A stretch of 24,067 bases of DNA from Gemmatimonadota bacterium (GTDB lineage: Bacteria > Gemmatimonadota > Gemmatimonadetes > Gemmatimonadales > GWC2-71-9). A model generated the notes under the pieces. The model had not been told where the DNA came from. It was given only the letters and a program-made list of their open reading frames with translations, and searched no databases. The position numbers and the translations under genes were made by a program. Shown one piece after another: positions 6,613 through 14,142 of the stretch. The stretch is from NCBI GenBank assembly GCA_003221085.1, contig QHUD01000049.1, positions 1 to 24,067 on the forward strand, written 5' to 3'. Within the stretch, counting starts at the first letter, position 1. Each line of letters begins with the position of its first letter.

Positions 6613-7127
6613 AGGCGTTTCGCTGGCTCGTCATCGCATTGGTCGTCTCCGGGTGCACCGACCGGGGCCTGATAAGCGCTCCCGAGTCGACCCCGCCCAC
6701 CCCCGAGGCATCGCTCATCGGAGACCTGCTCGGGGCCACGGGGCTCTTGCAGTGCTCCAACCTCCCGTACGCGTCGGCGACACAGACGATCGGGTCCGCG
6801 GGCGGCACGATTCGCGTCGGACCGCACACGCTGACGGTCCCGGCGGGAGCACTGTCCTCCCCGGTGGCGATCACGGGTGCGCTGGTGACGGGCCGCGGCG
6901 TCAACGCCGTCCAGTTCGAGCCGGAAGGGCTCAGGTTCCAGCGGTCCGCATCTCTCACGATGAGCTACGCGAACTGCAACCTGCTCGGCCGGTTGCTGCC
7001 GAAGCAGATCGCGTACGTCGGCGACGCGCTCAACGTCCTCTCGTACCTGTTGTCGATCGACAACCTGTTCGCCCAGCAGGTCACGGGGCGGGTGGATCAT
7101 TTCTCGAACTACGCCGTCGCCTGGTAG
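6609..7127 (+). CDS. Lipoprotein P3, paralogue of P1
   Basis: A 172-residue predicted lipoprotein. The signal peptide K-A-F-R-W-L-V-I-A-L-V-V-S-G ends at Cys16 in a good lipobox (V-S-G-C). Residues about 55-75 read I-G-S-A-G-G-T-I-R-V-G-P-H-T-L-T-V-P-A-G-A-L, the characteristic opening of ZU5 domains, followed by V-Q-F-E-P-E-G-L-R-F-Q and the terminal H-F-S-N-Y-A-V-A-W. P1 has the same order. The start codon overlaps the TPR gene stop by four bases, and the stop lies seven bases before the HD-GYP gene, so it is embedded in the operon. Eukaryotic ZU5 domains mediate protein interaction; the bacterial versions are mostly uncharacterised. Function unknown. Confidence 0.82.
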   Translation: MKAFRWLVIALVVSGCTDRGLISAPESTPPTPEASLIGDLLGATGLLQCSNLPYASATQTIGSAGGTIRVGPHTLTVPAGALSSPVAITGALVTGRGVNAVQFEPEGLRFQRSASLTMSYANCNLLGRLLPKQIAYVGDALNVLSYLLSIDNLFAQQVTGRVDHFSNYAVAW

Positions 7128-7134
7128 CAGCCGG

Positions 7135-8820
7135 GTGGCGACGATCCCTAGCTCAGTCTCTGGTCCGGCGGGCTCGTGCCCGCCGGCGCGCGCGGCGGCG
7201 GACCTGCTGCGCGACGCTCGCGCCGGGGAGCGGGCGGCCCGTATCCCCGAGGCGATCGCGTCGTACGAAGCGGCGATCGCCGCGGCGGAGCGCGCCGGAG
7301 AGCCCTTGGTGCTGGCGGAGGCGCTCCGGCGCCTCGCCGTGGTGCGGCACCGCCGGGGTGACTCCGCCGACGCGCGGGGACTGTGCCGCCGGAGCCACGC
7401 CGTGGCGCGCGACGCCGGCGACACCGCGCTCGCCGGCGAAGCCCTCAATACGCTCGGCGGGATCGACCTCGAGACGGACGCCATCGGCGATGCACGCCAA
7501 CACTTCCTTCGCGCCCTGGCGCTGGGCGGGCAGAGCCGCGAGCTGCGCGCGCGGGTGGAGCAGAACCTCGGCATCCTCGCGAACATCCAGGGCGACTTCG
7601 ACGACGCGTTGGCGCGTTACCGGCGGTCGCTCGACGCCTACCGGGCGTCGAACGACGAGCACGGTTGTGCGATCGCCTACCACAACCTCGGCATGGCGAG
7701 CGCGGACCTCCAACAGTTCGACGAAGCAGAGCGCTACTTCCGGCAGAGCTACGAGATCGCCGAGCGCGCGGGCGATGTGCACCTCCAGGGGCTGTGCTTG
7801 GTCAACCACGCCGACGTGCATCTCGTGCGCGAGCGCTACGAGGACGCGCAGCGCAACGCCGAGGCCGCGCTCGTCACGTTCGATCGGCTTGACGCGCTGA
7901 GCGACAAGGCCGACGCGTATCGCGTCCTGGGCATGGTGTTCCGCGAAACCGGCCGGCCCGCGCTCGCCGAGGCGCGGCTGCGGTCGGCGATCGAGCTGGC
8001 GGTGAGTGCAGGTGCGGTACTGCACGAAGCGGAAGCCTCGCGCGAGCTGGCCCTGCTGCTCCAAGCCATGGGGCGCAACCAGGAGGCGCTGACCCTCCTC
8101 AACGCCGCACATCGCCTGTTCGGGCGGATCGACGCGCGCCGCGAGCAGGTCAATGTTGATGGGAAGATGGCCGAGCTCGAGGCCACCTACCTCACCGTGG
8201 TGCGCGAGTGGGGCCAGTCCATCGAGTCCGCCGACCCCTACACGTTCGGCCACTGCGAGCGCGTGGCGCGGCACGGCGTGGCCGTGGCCCGGGCGCTCGA
8301 GATGGACGAGCGCGCCCAGACGACCGTGCGACTGGGCGCCCACCTCCACGACCTGGGAAAAGTGCGCGTCCCGCACGAGATCCTGAACAAGCCGGGCCCG
8401 CTGACACGCGACGAGTTCGAGGTCGTGCAGATGCACCCGATCTGGGGCATCGAGCTGCTCGCGAGCGTCGAGTTCCCTTGGGACTTGAAGCCCATCATCC
8501 GTGGGCATCACGAGCGGTACGATGGCACCGGATACCCCGATCGCCAGCGGGGAGACGAGGTCCCGCTGTCCTCGCAAGTCGTCGGGATCGCGGACGTCTA
8601 CGATGCGCTCACGACCGCGCGCCCCTACCGGCCCGCGTTCTCCCGTGCGGCGGCACTCGCGGAGATGGCGAGTTGCCGCGGGTTCTGGTCGGACGCCGTG
8701 TACGGCGCCTTCGTGGCCTCGCTGGACCATCTCCCAGCGGCTGAGCGGCCCGGTCGGTCCGGCGGGCGCCTGACTCTCGATCCGATCGCAGCGCTGTTGA
8801 GGCAGACCGCGGCCGCGTAG
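7135..8820 (+). CDS. TPR/HD-GYP protein, predicted c-di-GMP phosphodiesterase
   Basis: A 561-residue soluble protein. Residues about 20-340 are a TPR array of the same type as each half of the upstream protein (N-L-G-I-L-A-N-I-Q-G-D, Y-H-N-L-G-M-A). Residues about 350-530 are an HD-GYP domain: H403-L-H405-D406-L-G-K-V for metal binding, H458-H459-E-R-Y-D-G-T-G-Y-P for the GYP signature, and D-V-Y-D-A-L-T-T-A-R-P-Y-R. All core motifs are intact, so cyclic-di-GMP hydrolysis is expected from family knowledge, with the TPRs as input or docking domain. GTG 7135 is chosen; there is no strong ribosome binding site, and coupling to the preceding stop seven bases away is likely. No receiver, GAF or transmembrane sensor domain is present. 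Confidence 0.93.
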   Translation: MATIPSSVSGPAGSCPPARAAADLLRDARAGERAARIPEAIASYEAAIAAAERAGEPLVLAEALRRLAVVRHRRGDSADARGLCRRSHAVARDAGDTALAGEALNTLGGIDLETDAIGDARQHFLRALALGGQSRELRARVEQNLGILANIQGDFDDALARYRRSLDAYRASNDEHGCAIAYHNLGMASADLQQFDEAERYFRQSYEIAERAGDVHLQGLCLVNHADVHLVRERYEDAQRNAEAALVTFDRLDALSDKADAYRVLGMVFRETGRPALAEARLRSAIELAVSAGAVLHEAEASRELALLLQAMGRNQEALTLLNAAHRLFGRIDARREQVNVDGKMAELEATYLTVVREWGQSIESADPYTFGHCERVARHGVAVARALEMDERAQTTVRLGAHLHDLGKVRVPHEILNKPGPLTRDEFEVVQMHPIWGIELLASVEFPWDLKPIIRGHHERYDGTGYPDRQRGDEVPLSSQVVGIADVYDALTTARPYRPAFSRAAALAEMASCRGFWSDAVYGAFVASLDHLPAAERPGRSGGRLTLDPIAALLRQTAAA

Positions 8821-8943
8821 TTGCGTCTCCGCCACAAACACCCCGTCGCCAAAGCACCGTAGCGCGCGGCACCTCTCTTGCGGCCCCGCCGCAACCGGCC
8901 CGCAGCATTTCCGGTGGGGTCGATCACTCGAGGGGGGATTCCA

Positions 8944-10380
8944 ATGAAACGTTGGCTACTCGCTGCCGCACTCGTCGTGGGCGCCGCGTGCGATACGCAG
9001 CGCGACGCTGCGGCACCGCACCGCACCGTCGATCCCACGCTCAGGGCGGCACTCGCCACCGCTACTCCAACCGACCGACTGGTGGTGATCGTCAACTACG
9101 ACGAAACCGTTACCACGTCGGATGCGATGAGTGCGGCGATCATGAACGTGGGATCCGGCGTGATCCAGTTCAACAACCTGGACCTCGTGGCCGCCTTCGC
9201 CACGCCTTCCGAGATTACGACGATCAGCGCGCTGCCGGCGGTGCAGGGGGTGTACGCGAACAAGCAGCTCAGGTACTCGATGCTGCACGAGAGCCTCCCG
9301 ACGATCCACGCGGATGCGGTCCACACGCTGGGCATCACCGGCAAAGGCGTCGGGATCGCGATCCTGGACTCCGGGATAGATGGGCTGTACAACCCCGATC
9401 TGCATTACCCCGACCACACCGTTCAGAACATCAAGGTCATCGCCAACCTGAACGATTTGTTCACCTTCAAGGGCTCGCTCCAGAAGCCGGCGAAGGCGGC
9501 GAACCTGTTCGTCGAGAACCTGCCCAACAGCGAGACCTCGGTCGGCCACGGCACCCACGTCGCGGGTATCGCGGCGGGGCTCGGGACCGCGTCCGCGGGC
9601 TACTACACGGGCGTCGCCCCGGGCGCGAAGCTCATCGGTCTCGGGACGGGCGACGTCCTATTCATCTTCTGGGCGCTGGCGGGTTTCGACTACATCCTCG
9701 ACCACCAGAGTGCGTACAACATCCAGGTCGTGAACAACTCCTGGGGGACGAGTGGTCCGTTCGATCCCAAGGACCCGATCAACAAGGCGACCAAGAAGGT
9801 CCACAATCGTGGGATCACGGTCGTGTTCGCGGCCGGCAACGATGGCCCCGACCAGAACACGCTCAACCCGTCCAGCGTGGCGCCGTGGGTGATCGGCGTG
9901 GCCGCGGGGTGCAAGCTCGTCAGCCCCGACCGGACCAACTCGGCCATCCACTGCGACGACCCGACCGGTCAGAACCGCGCGCCGATGCTCGCCGACTTCT
10001 CCTCGCGCGGCATTCCCGGCGACAAGCTGTACCACCCCGACATCACCGCGCCCGGCGTGCACATCGTCTCGACCCGCGCGTCCACCGGCACGGTGCTCAA
10101 CGCAGACGACGCGCCCCATGACTTCGATCTTACCAGCAGCTGCGCCATCAGCCAGGCGAACTTGCCGTACTACACCTGCGCGTCCGGCACGTCGATGGCG
10201 ACGCCGCACGTGACGGGCGTGGTGGCGCTGATGCAGGAGGCGGCGGGGGGGCGGCTGACGCCCGATCAGGTCGCGACGGTCCTCACGCAGACGGCGCGGC
10301 CGCTCCCCGGGTTCGCGGAATGGGAAGTGGGAGCCGGGTACGTCGACGCGCTGGCCGCGGTGAACGCGGTCAGGAACTAA
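8944..10380 (+). CDS. Secreted subtilisin-family serine protease (S8)
   Basis: A 478-residue exported endopeptidase. ATG 8944 has AGGGGGG six to eight bases upstream. The signal peptide (K-R-W-L-L-A-A-A-L-V-V-G-A-A) precedes Cys16, so it may be a lipoprotein, although Gly at -3 of the lipobox is atypical. Residues about 35-110 resemble an I9-type propeptide (D-R-L-V-V-I-V-N-Y, A-V-Q-G-V-Y-A-N). The catalytic triad is complete: Asp142 (I-L-D-S-G-I-D), His202 (G-H-G-T-H-V-A-G) and Ser417 (G-T-S-M-A-T-P-H); Asn299 (A-A-G-N-D-G) forms the oxyanion hole. No C-terminal sorting domain is present. It lies 123 bases after the HD-GYP gene, so it may be the end of that operon or have its own promoter. 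The substrate is unknown. Confidence 0.95.
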   Translation: MKRWLLAAALVVGAACDTQRDAAAPHRTVDPTLRAALATATPTDRLVVIVNYDETVTTSDAMSAAIMNVGSGVIQFNNLDLVAAFATPSEITTISALPAVQGVYANKQLRYSMLHESLPTIHADAVHTLGITGKGVGIAILDSGIDGLYNPDLHYPDHTVQNIKVIANLNDLFTFKGSLQKPAKAANLFVENLPNSETSVGHGTHVAGIAAGLGTASAGYYTGVAPGAKLIGLGTGDVLFIFWALAGFDYILDHQSAYNIQVVNNSWGTSGPFDPKDPINKATKKVHNRGITVVFAAGNDGPDQNTLNPSSVAPWVIGVAAGCKLVSPDRTNSAIHCDDPTGQNRAPMLADFSSRGIPGDKLYHPDITAPGVHIVSTRASTGTVLNADDAPHDFDLTSSCAISQANLPYYTCASGTSMATPHVTGVVALMQEAAGGRLTPDQVATVLTQTARPLPGFAEWEVGAGYVDALAAVNAVRN

Positions 10381-10401
10381 CGCCAGCTACAAGGCGGCGG
10401 G

Positions 10402-10428
10402 AACGGCCTCGGAGGCTCCGGGGCCGTT
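10402..10428 (+). terminator. Hairpin after the subtilase gene, possible terminator
   Basis: AACGGCC (10402-10408) pairs perfectly with GGCCGTT (10422-10428), enclosing an inner CGGA-GGC-TCCG hairpin. It starts 22 bases after the protease stop. No T-run follows, so the terminator assignment rests on the stem strength and position only. Confidence 0.4.
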
Positions 10429-10481
10429 ACCCAAGGGGCCGCAATGGACTCCTTGGTTATCCACGGCTTGAAAGGGAGCCA

Positions 10482-10760
10482 ATGCGACCGTCATCGCCAC
10501 ACGACGACACTGCGTTTGTGCCCTATCTCGACAAATCCGACAGCTTCGCCCTCGGTGTCGAGCTCGGCGAGTTCCTCGGGCCTGCGACGCACGGCATCGA
10601 GGTCATCGAGGGGGAGTTCAGCGGGCGCCTCGAGGCGCAGCTGCTCGTCGCCGCCGGGAGGCTCGGCTACATGCGTAAGGAGTGGCGCCGGCTGAAGAAC
10701 GGAAGCTATTACGGCCTCTTCGTGTCGCGCGCGTGTGCGGCTGGGCACGCCGACGACTGA
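10482..10760 (+). CDS. Small hypothetical protein
   Basis: A 92-residue soluble protein; I do not recognise a family. ATG 10482 is preceded by GGGAG with four bases of spacing, a good ribosome binding site. The sequence has an acidic N-terminal half (F-V-P-Y-L-D-K-S-D-S-F-A-L-G-V-E-L-G-E-F) and a basic stretch (Y-M-R-K-E-W-R-R-L-K-N-G-S-Y-Y-G-L-F) before a short Ala/Cys-rich tail. No signal peptide or membrane segment is present. It lies between the subtilase and the leftward DUF5694 remnant, ending 15 bases from that remnant's stop. Confidence 0.6.
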   Translation: MRPSSPHDDTAFVPYLDKSDSFALGVELGEFLGPATHGIEVIEGEFSGRLEAQLLVAAGRLGYMRKEWRRLKNGSYYGLFVSRACAAGHADD

Positions 10761-10775
10761 ACTGGCAGCGCGGCG

Positions 10776-10997
10776 TTACTTCGCGAACTCGGCGAGCCGG
10801 CGCAAGCGTACGGTGGGGTCGCTGGCGAAGTCATGTTGGAGCCAGCCGTGGCGTCCGGAGCCGAAGATGACCAGGATGCGCTCGTTGGGAGAGTCGGCGA
10901 GCTGCATGACGTTGCTGTAGATCCTTACATTGCGCCGGAACCAATCGGCGACCAGGTCCGCGCCGGCCCAATCCCACGCCTCTCCTGTGCCTTTACC
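10776..10997 (-). pseudogene. DUF5694-type C-terminal fragment without a start
   Basis: The minus frame ending in TAA at 10776-10778 encodes about 73 residues resembling the C-terminus of DUF5694 (TraB-like) proteins: G-A-D-L-V-A-D-W-F-R-R-N-V-R-I-Y-S-N, then R-I-L-V-I-F-G-S-G-R-H, then a final L-R-R-L-A-E-F. Complete family members are roughly 250 residues long. Here the frame runs up into the end of the DUF2007 gene with no usable start, so the N-terminal two thirds and the promoter are missing. It is most likely the relic of a deletion that joined the DUF2007 gene to this tail. In typical members the motif before the C-terminal leucine-rich strand is G-x-G-H; here the spacing is altered (G-S-G-R-H). 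The fragment's identity is from memory of the family. Confidence 0.6.
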
Positions 10998-10998
10998 C

Positions 10999-11295
10999 TC
11001 ACGGCCACGACAAGTTGACGCAGAGCGTAACGAAGGCGCCGAACAGGACGATGAGTGCCAGCCACACGAGCCGGCGGCCTCCGGGTGAGGGCTGCGGTGT
11101 GGTCTGTTCCAGGTCCTTCAGGACTTGAAGACTGCGGTCGTAGTCTGCGTCGTCCTCGATCACCACGCTGATCGCGGCGGGCGGAAGACCTCCGAGATTC
11201 CCGTTGCGTAGGAACGCAGGGATGTCCTCGGCGTCGAGAGCGATGTGGAGGCTCTCGGCCAGTGAGATACTCGAGGTGCGAAGGATCTCTCTCAT
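10999..11295 (-). CDS. DUF2007-type protein with C-terminal membrane anchor
   Basis: 98 residues. The N-terminal 65 resemble DUF2007 (putative signal-transducing/PII-like small domain): R-E-I-L-R-T-S-S, then A-L-D-A-E-D-I-P-A-F-L-R-N-G-N-L-G, then D-D-A-D-Y-D-R-S-L-Q-V-L-K-D-L. A C-terminal hydrophobic segment (V-W-L-A-L-I-V-L-F-G-A-F-V-T-L-C-V) should anchor it in the inner membrane with the domain in the cytoplasm. It starts six bases after the stop of the upstream membrane-protein gene, so the two form an operon. The DUF5694 remnant begins at its stop codon. The biochemical role of DUF2007 is not established. Confidence 0.75.
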   Translation of the reverse strand: MREILRTSSISLAESLHIALDAEDIPAFLRNGNLGGLPPAAISVVIEDDADYDRSLQVLKDLEQTTPQPSPGGRRLVWLALIVLFGAFVTLCVNLSWP

Positions 11296-11301
11296 CGCTT
11301 G

Positions 11302-12018
11302 TTAAGCGGCGCTACCATCCCCCGGATGCGTCGACGAAGGTAGCGGAGCGGAATTCGGGGGACTTAGTATCTGCGCTGCAAGAGCGTCCATCTGGCGCCC
11401 GCGCAGACGCGCCCACCCTGGTAACCGAAGCGCGCCGTTAGCAACCATTCCGGTACCCGTTGCGAGGAGAAGCACGATTCCTGGAATAGCGTCACCCAAG
11501 TGCCCACCGATTGCGCTCGCAATAGCTACACTCGCCGCGACAGCGAGGGCCGCAAACCCGGCTCCAATAGACGCGCGGGCCGCGCCGTGCAGCGTCCTGA
11601 AACGAAGACGGTGGCCTGTGTCGGTCGGTTCGAGGAGAACCTGCAGGTTCCCGTTGGTCCACTGCCGCAAGGAGCCGTCCGAGCGCGTCGTGCCGCGTGC
11701 AGTGAAGACCTCGCGCAGCCGGACGACCAGTTGCTCCCACTCATGATCGGTGAGCCGCCGATTGAGGTTCACCGTACGCGCCACACCCATCGGAAGGCCA
11801 AACCACGTCCGCGACGCAGCCCCTTGACCGATATCCAGCGCTCGGGCGGCCTGCGCTACGGCGGCCGGCGAGATGTCGACTTCACGCCCGATGGCTTGCA
11901 GATCGGTGAGCGTCAAGCCCTCCTCAGGTGGCACTTCCCGCTGAGGGGTCTGAAGCCCTTCAGCTGCGGCGCGGAAGATTGCCGCAATCTCTTTGTCGTT
12001 GTATCGTCGCTCGGCCAT
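11302..12018 (-). CDS. Membrane protein with N-terminal helical domain
   Basis: 238 residues. The N-terminus R-R-Y-N-D-K-E-I-A-A-I-F-R-A-A-A-E, with G-L-T-L-T-D-L-Q-A-I-G-R-E-V-D-I, is a conserved helical module that I recall from Gemmatimonadota and Bacteroidota membrane proteins of unknown function. Residues about 75-145 form a soluble, strand-rich domain, followed by two adjacent hydrophobic helices (about 150-172 and 176-195) and a polar tail. This order matches small integral membrane proteins with a cytoplasmic N-domain. It is the first gene of a two-gene unit with the DUF2007 gene. No catalytic motif is visible. Start ATG 12018. Confidence 0.7.
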   Translation of the reverse strand: MAERRYNDKEIAAIFRAAAEGLQTPQREVPPEEGLTLTDLQAIGREVDISPAAVAQAARALDIGQGAASRTWFGLPMGVARTVNLNRRLTDHEWEQLVVRLREVFTARGTTRSDGSLRQWTNGNLQVLLEPTDTGHRLRFRTLHGAARASIGAGFAALAVAASVAIASAIGGHLGDAIPGIVLLLATGTGMVANGALRLPGWARLRGRQMDALAAQILSPPNSAPLPSSTHPGDGSAA

Positions 12019-12121
12019 GTCAGCAAAGTATCGCTAGAGCATGAATCCGAGGCAAATGCGAGGCAGCACGGTGCACGTGTCGCGACGATCCACCCTGCAG
12101 CCGCCCGATAACTGCAGCTCT

Positions 12122-12694
12122 TCAAAACTGTAGCGACAGGGCGAACGCGAACCCGCCTGCGCCGGTCGGCAAAGTGCTCACCTGCCAGCGGCTCGAGGGC
12201 ACCGCCTCCCACGTGTCGGTCCTGTGCGCGCCGATACCTCCGCCAACCAGCATCCCGGCGACGCCCCCAATGCCGGCCCCCAGCACCACGGCAAGTGCCC
12301 CCAATTCGTCACGTCCATTGAGGCAGCCGTTGCAGGCGAGAGCGCCCACCAGCGCGCCGGTGCCGGCACCGGCAAGGAACCCGAGCCCGACGCCAGCGGC
12401 GACATGCCGTTTGCGTCCTCGGCTCACGTCGAGTCCTGATATCTTCGCCAGGGAATAAGTCGCCGTCGGTCCAAGGCCGTCCGGTCTCAGGATGACTGTG
12501 TCCGCGGTCGCCGTGACGACCGTTCCTGAACGCTGCCTGCTCTTGCCCGCTTCGCGTTCGGTGATCCGGATCCGGGATCCGGGAGCAATCGCAGGTGGCT
12601 CCTGCGACCATGCGGCTATTGGTGACAGCAGCAAGGCAATGGTGCTAAGCCAGATGAGATCCGCGTGCACAAGTCGCTTCGGTCCGAACGTCAT
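12122..12694 (-). CDS. Exported protein with glycine-zipper hairpin
   Basis: 190 residues. The N-terminal signal peptide (L-I-W-L-S-T-I-A-L-L-L-S-P-I-A-A-W-S-Q) is probably cleaved before Gln31. Residues about 38-90 form a strand-rich region (R-I-R-I-T-E-R-E-A-G, T-V-V-T-A-T-A-D-T-V-I-L) like a small SH3/LSM-type barrel. After R-G-R-K-R-H come two glycine/alanine-rich hydrophobic stretches (A-G-V-G-L-G-F-L-A-G-A-G-T-G-A-L and V-L-G-A-G-I-G-G-V-A-G-M-L-V-G-G-G) resembling a glycine zipper. It ends in aromatic Phe (F-A-L-S-L-Q-F), a common outer-membrane-protein ending. GAGGAG lies five bases before ATG 12694. Function unknown; an envelope location is inferred. Confidence 0.72.
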   Translation of the reverse strand: MTFGPKRLVHADLIWLSTIALLLSPIAAWSQEPPAIAPGSRIRITEREAGKSRQRSGTVVTATADTVILRPDGLGPTATYSLAKISGLDVSRGRKRHVAAGVGLGFLAGAGTGALVGALACNGCLNGRDELGALAVVLGAGIGGVAGMLVGGGIGAHRTDTWEAVPSSRWQVSTLPTGAGGFAFALSLQF

Positions 12695-13021
12695 GAACGC
12701 TCCTCTCTAACCCCGCGCAGAATCGAAGACGCCTCGGGGATCAACGCATCTGAGGGTTCCAATATGCACCAGGGCCCACGGCGCGCCAGATGGCGGCGGG
12801 GATCTCTGCTATCATGGCCGGGCGGTCGGGGGCACAAACGGGGGCACAATCGGGTGGGAATGCTCGTGCGGCGGCGCGCGAACTGCAGCCGCGACGCACC
12901 AGTCCCTCGATCCCCAAAGCGCGAAGGCGCCTGGCCTCCGTCTTGCGTCATCGGGGTGACACAGGCGGGCGGAACCTCGGCGCCGCCGCGGATCCCGTGG
13001 GAGTCAGTGACGGAGGTAGCC
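12695..13021. other. Divergent intergenic region with 12-bp tandem repeat
   Basis: This 327-base gap separates the leftward exported-protein gene from the rightward lipoprotein gene. It contains two 12-base units CGGGGGCACAAW in tandem (12827-12838 and 12839-12850), followed by a partial third CGGG. A TATCAT hexamer at 12810-12815 could be a -10 box, but I find no convincing -35. A strong ribosome binding site (GGAGG) closes the region before ATG 13022. No gene or RNA is recognised. Confidence 0.5.
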
Positions 13022-14128
13022 ATGTCCAGCTTCCCTCGCGGACTGGCGCTCTTGTGCGCGATCCCGTTCGTGTTGCAAGCGTGTGGTGGACGCGACACCG
13101 CGCCCGCCGGGCCCGCCGCCAAGCCCGCCAAGCTCGCGAACGCGGGCACGACAGCCGCCCAGCTTCAGGCGGTGACCGCGCCGTTCGAGACGGACGCCTT
13201 CCAGAACTTCGCCGCGCTCCAGCAACATTTCGGCCCCGCTGGTTTCGCGCCCGTGGCAACCCTTGCGTCAACGGCGCCTGCTCTTGTCCCGTCCCACGCC
13301 GTCGTACCTGGCCCCCTGAGCACCGACGCGGCGACCAGAGTGTGGCGTGGCGCGCTCGCGAACCCGCCGTTCGCGACCGCGATTTTCCGGGACACGGTGC
13401 GCGGCAAGACGTTCGTCTGGGACACGACCGCGGCTCGGTATGTTGCGTCGACCGCGGCCGGCGCGCCCGCGAACGGCGTGCGCTTTGTGCTCTATGCCAC
13501 CCGCCCGCCGACGAGCGAGCCGTCCCGCCCGTTGACCGCGATGGGGTACGCCGACCTTACCGACCAAAGCACGGCCAGCGCGGCCGTGCTCGGTGTCGTC
13601 ATCCTGGGGGGGACGGGGCCGACCCTGGTCACGTATGCGAGCTACACCGTCGCACGCTCTGCTGCTCCGGCGCGGGAGTGGGCGCTCGCGGGCTTTGTGA
13701 CCGACGGCACGACCCTGCTCGATCTGACGTCGGGTGTGACGAGCACGTCCACGCTCACCGTGCAGACCGCAGTGGATGATGCGACGGACGGGACGCACGT
13801 CAGCGAGACCGGCACGCTGTCCCGAACGTGGGAGAACGGCGCGGATTTCAGCCTGACGGGCGGCGCCGACACGGTGCGCGCCACTGGCAGCGTGGCGCTG
13901 GACACGACGGGCCACACGTGGGGGAGCGGGAGCGTGGCGGTTACGGTGAACGGACAGGCGTTCGCGACGATAACCGTTGGGCCGACCGGCCCGAGTTACT
14001 CCGGAGCAAGCGGTGTGCAGCTCACGTCCGCTGACGAGACGGCGCTCGCGAACCTGTTCACCGCTTCGTTCAGCCTGTTCGGGGCCGTCACGGTATTGAC
14101 CGACGCGGCGTGGGTGCTGGGTCTGTGA
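13022..14128 (+). CDS. Hypothetical lipoprotein, beta-rich
   Basis: 368 residues. ATG 13022 has GGAGG about five bases upstream and gives a clean lipoprotein signal peptide: F-P-R-G-L-A-L-L-C-A-I-P-F-V-L-Q-A with Cys21. The longer frame to 12665 lacks such features. The mature protein is Ala/Thr/Gly-rich with many predicted strands (for example G-S-V-A-L-D-T-T-G-H-T-W-G-S-G-S-V-A-V-T-V) and a Pro/Ala-rich linker after the lipid Cys. Short T-x-T repeats (T-S-T-S-T-L-T-V) appear mid-chain. I do not recognise the family, and no catalytic motif is seen. It converges on tRNA-Ser(UGA), 14 bases away. Confidence 0.72.
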   Translation: MSSFPRGLALLCAIPFVLQACGGRDTAPAGPAAKPAKLANAGTTAAQLQAVTAPFETDAFQNFAALQQHFGPAGFAPVATLASTAPALVPSHAVVPGPLSTDAATRVWRGALANPPFATAIFRDTVRGKTFVWDTTAARYVASTAAGAPANGVRFVLYATRPPTSEPSRPLTAMGYADLTDQSTASAAVLGVVILGGTGPTLVTYASYTVARSAAPAREWALAGFVTDGTTLLDLTSGVTSTSTLTVQTAVDDATDGTHVSETGTLSRTWENGADFSLTGGADTVRATGSVALDTTGHTWGSGSVAVTVNGQAFATITVGPTGPSYSGASGVQLTSADETALANLFTASFSLFGAVTVLTDAAWVLGL

Positions 14129-14142
14129 CGGGTCACGACGAA

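Noticed and set aside
7153..8841. A 562-codon minus-strand frame opposite the TPR/HD-GYP gene
   Set aside because: It mirrors the codon positions of a gene with intact HD-GYP motifs, and its translation is low-complexity and unrecognisable.
12665..13021. N-terminal 119-codon extension of the lipoprotein at 13022
   Set aside because: The extension lacks recognisable features and would hide the lipoprotein signal. GGAGG precedes ATG 13022.
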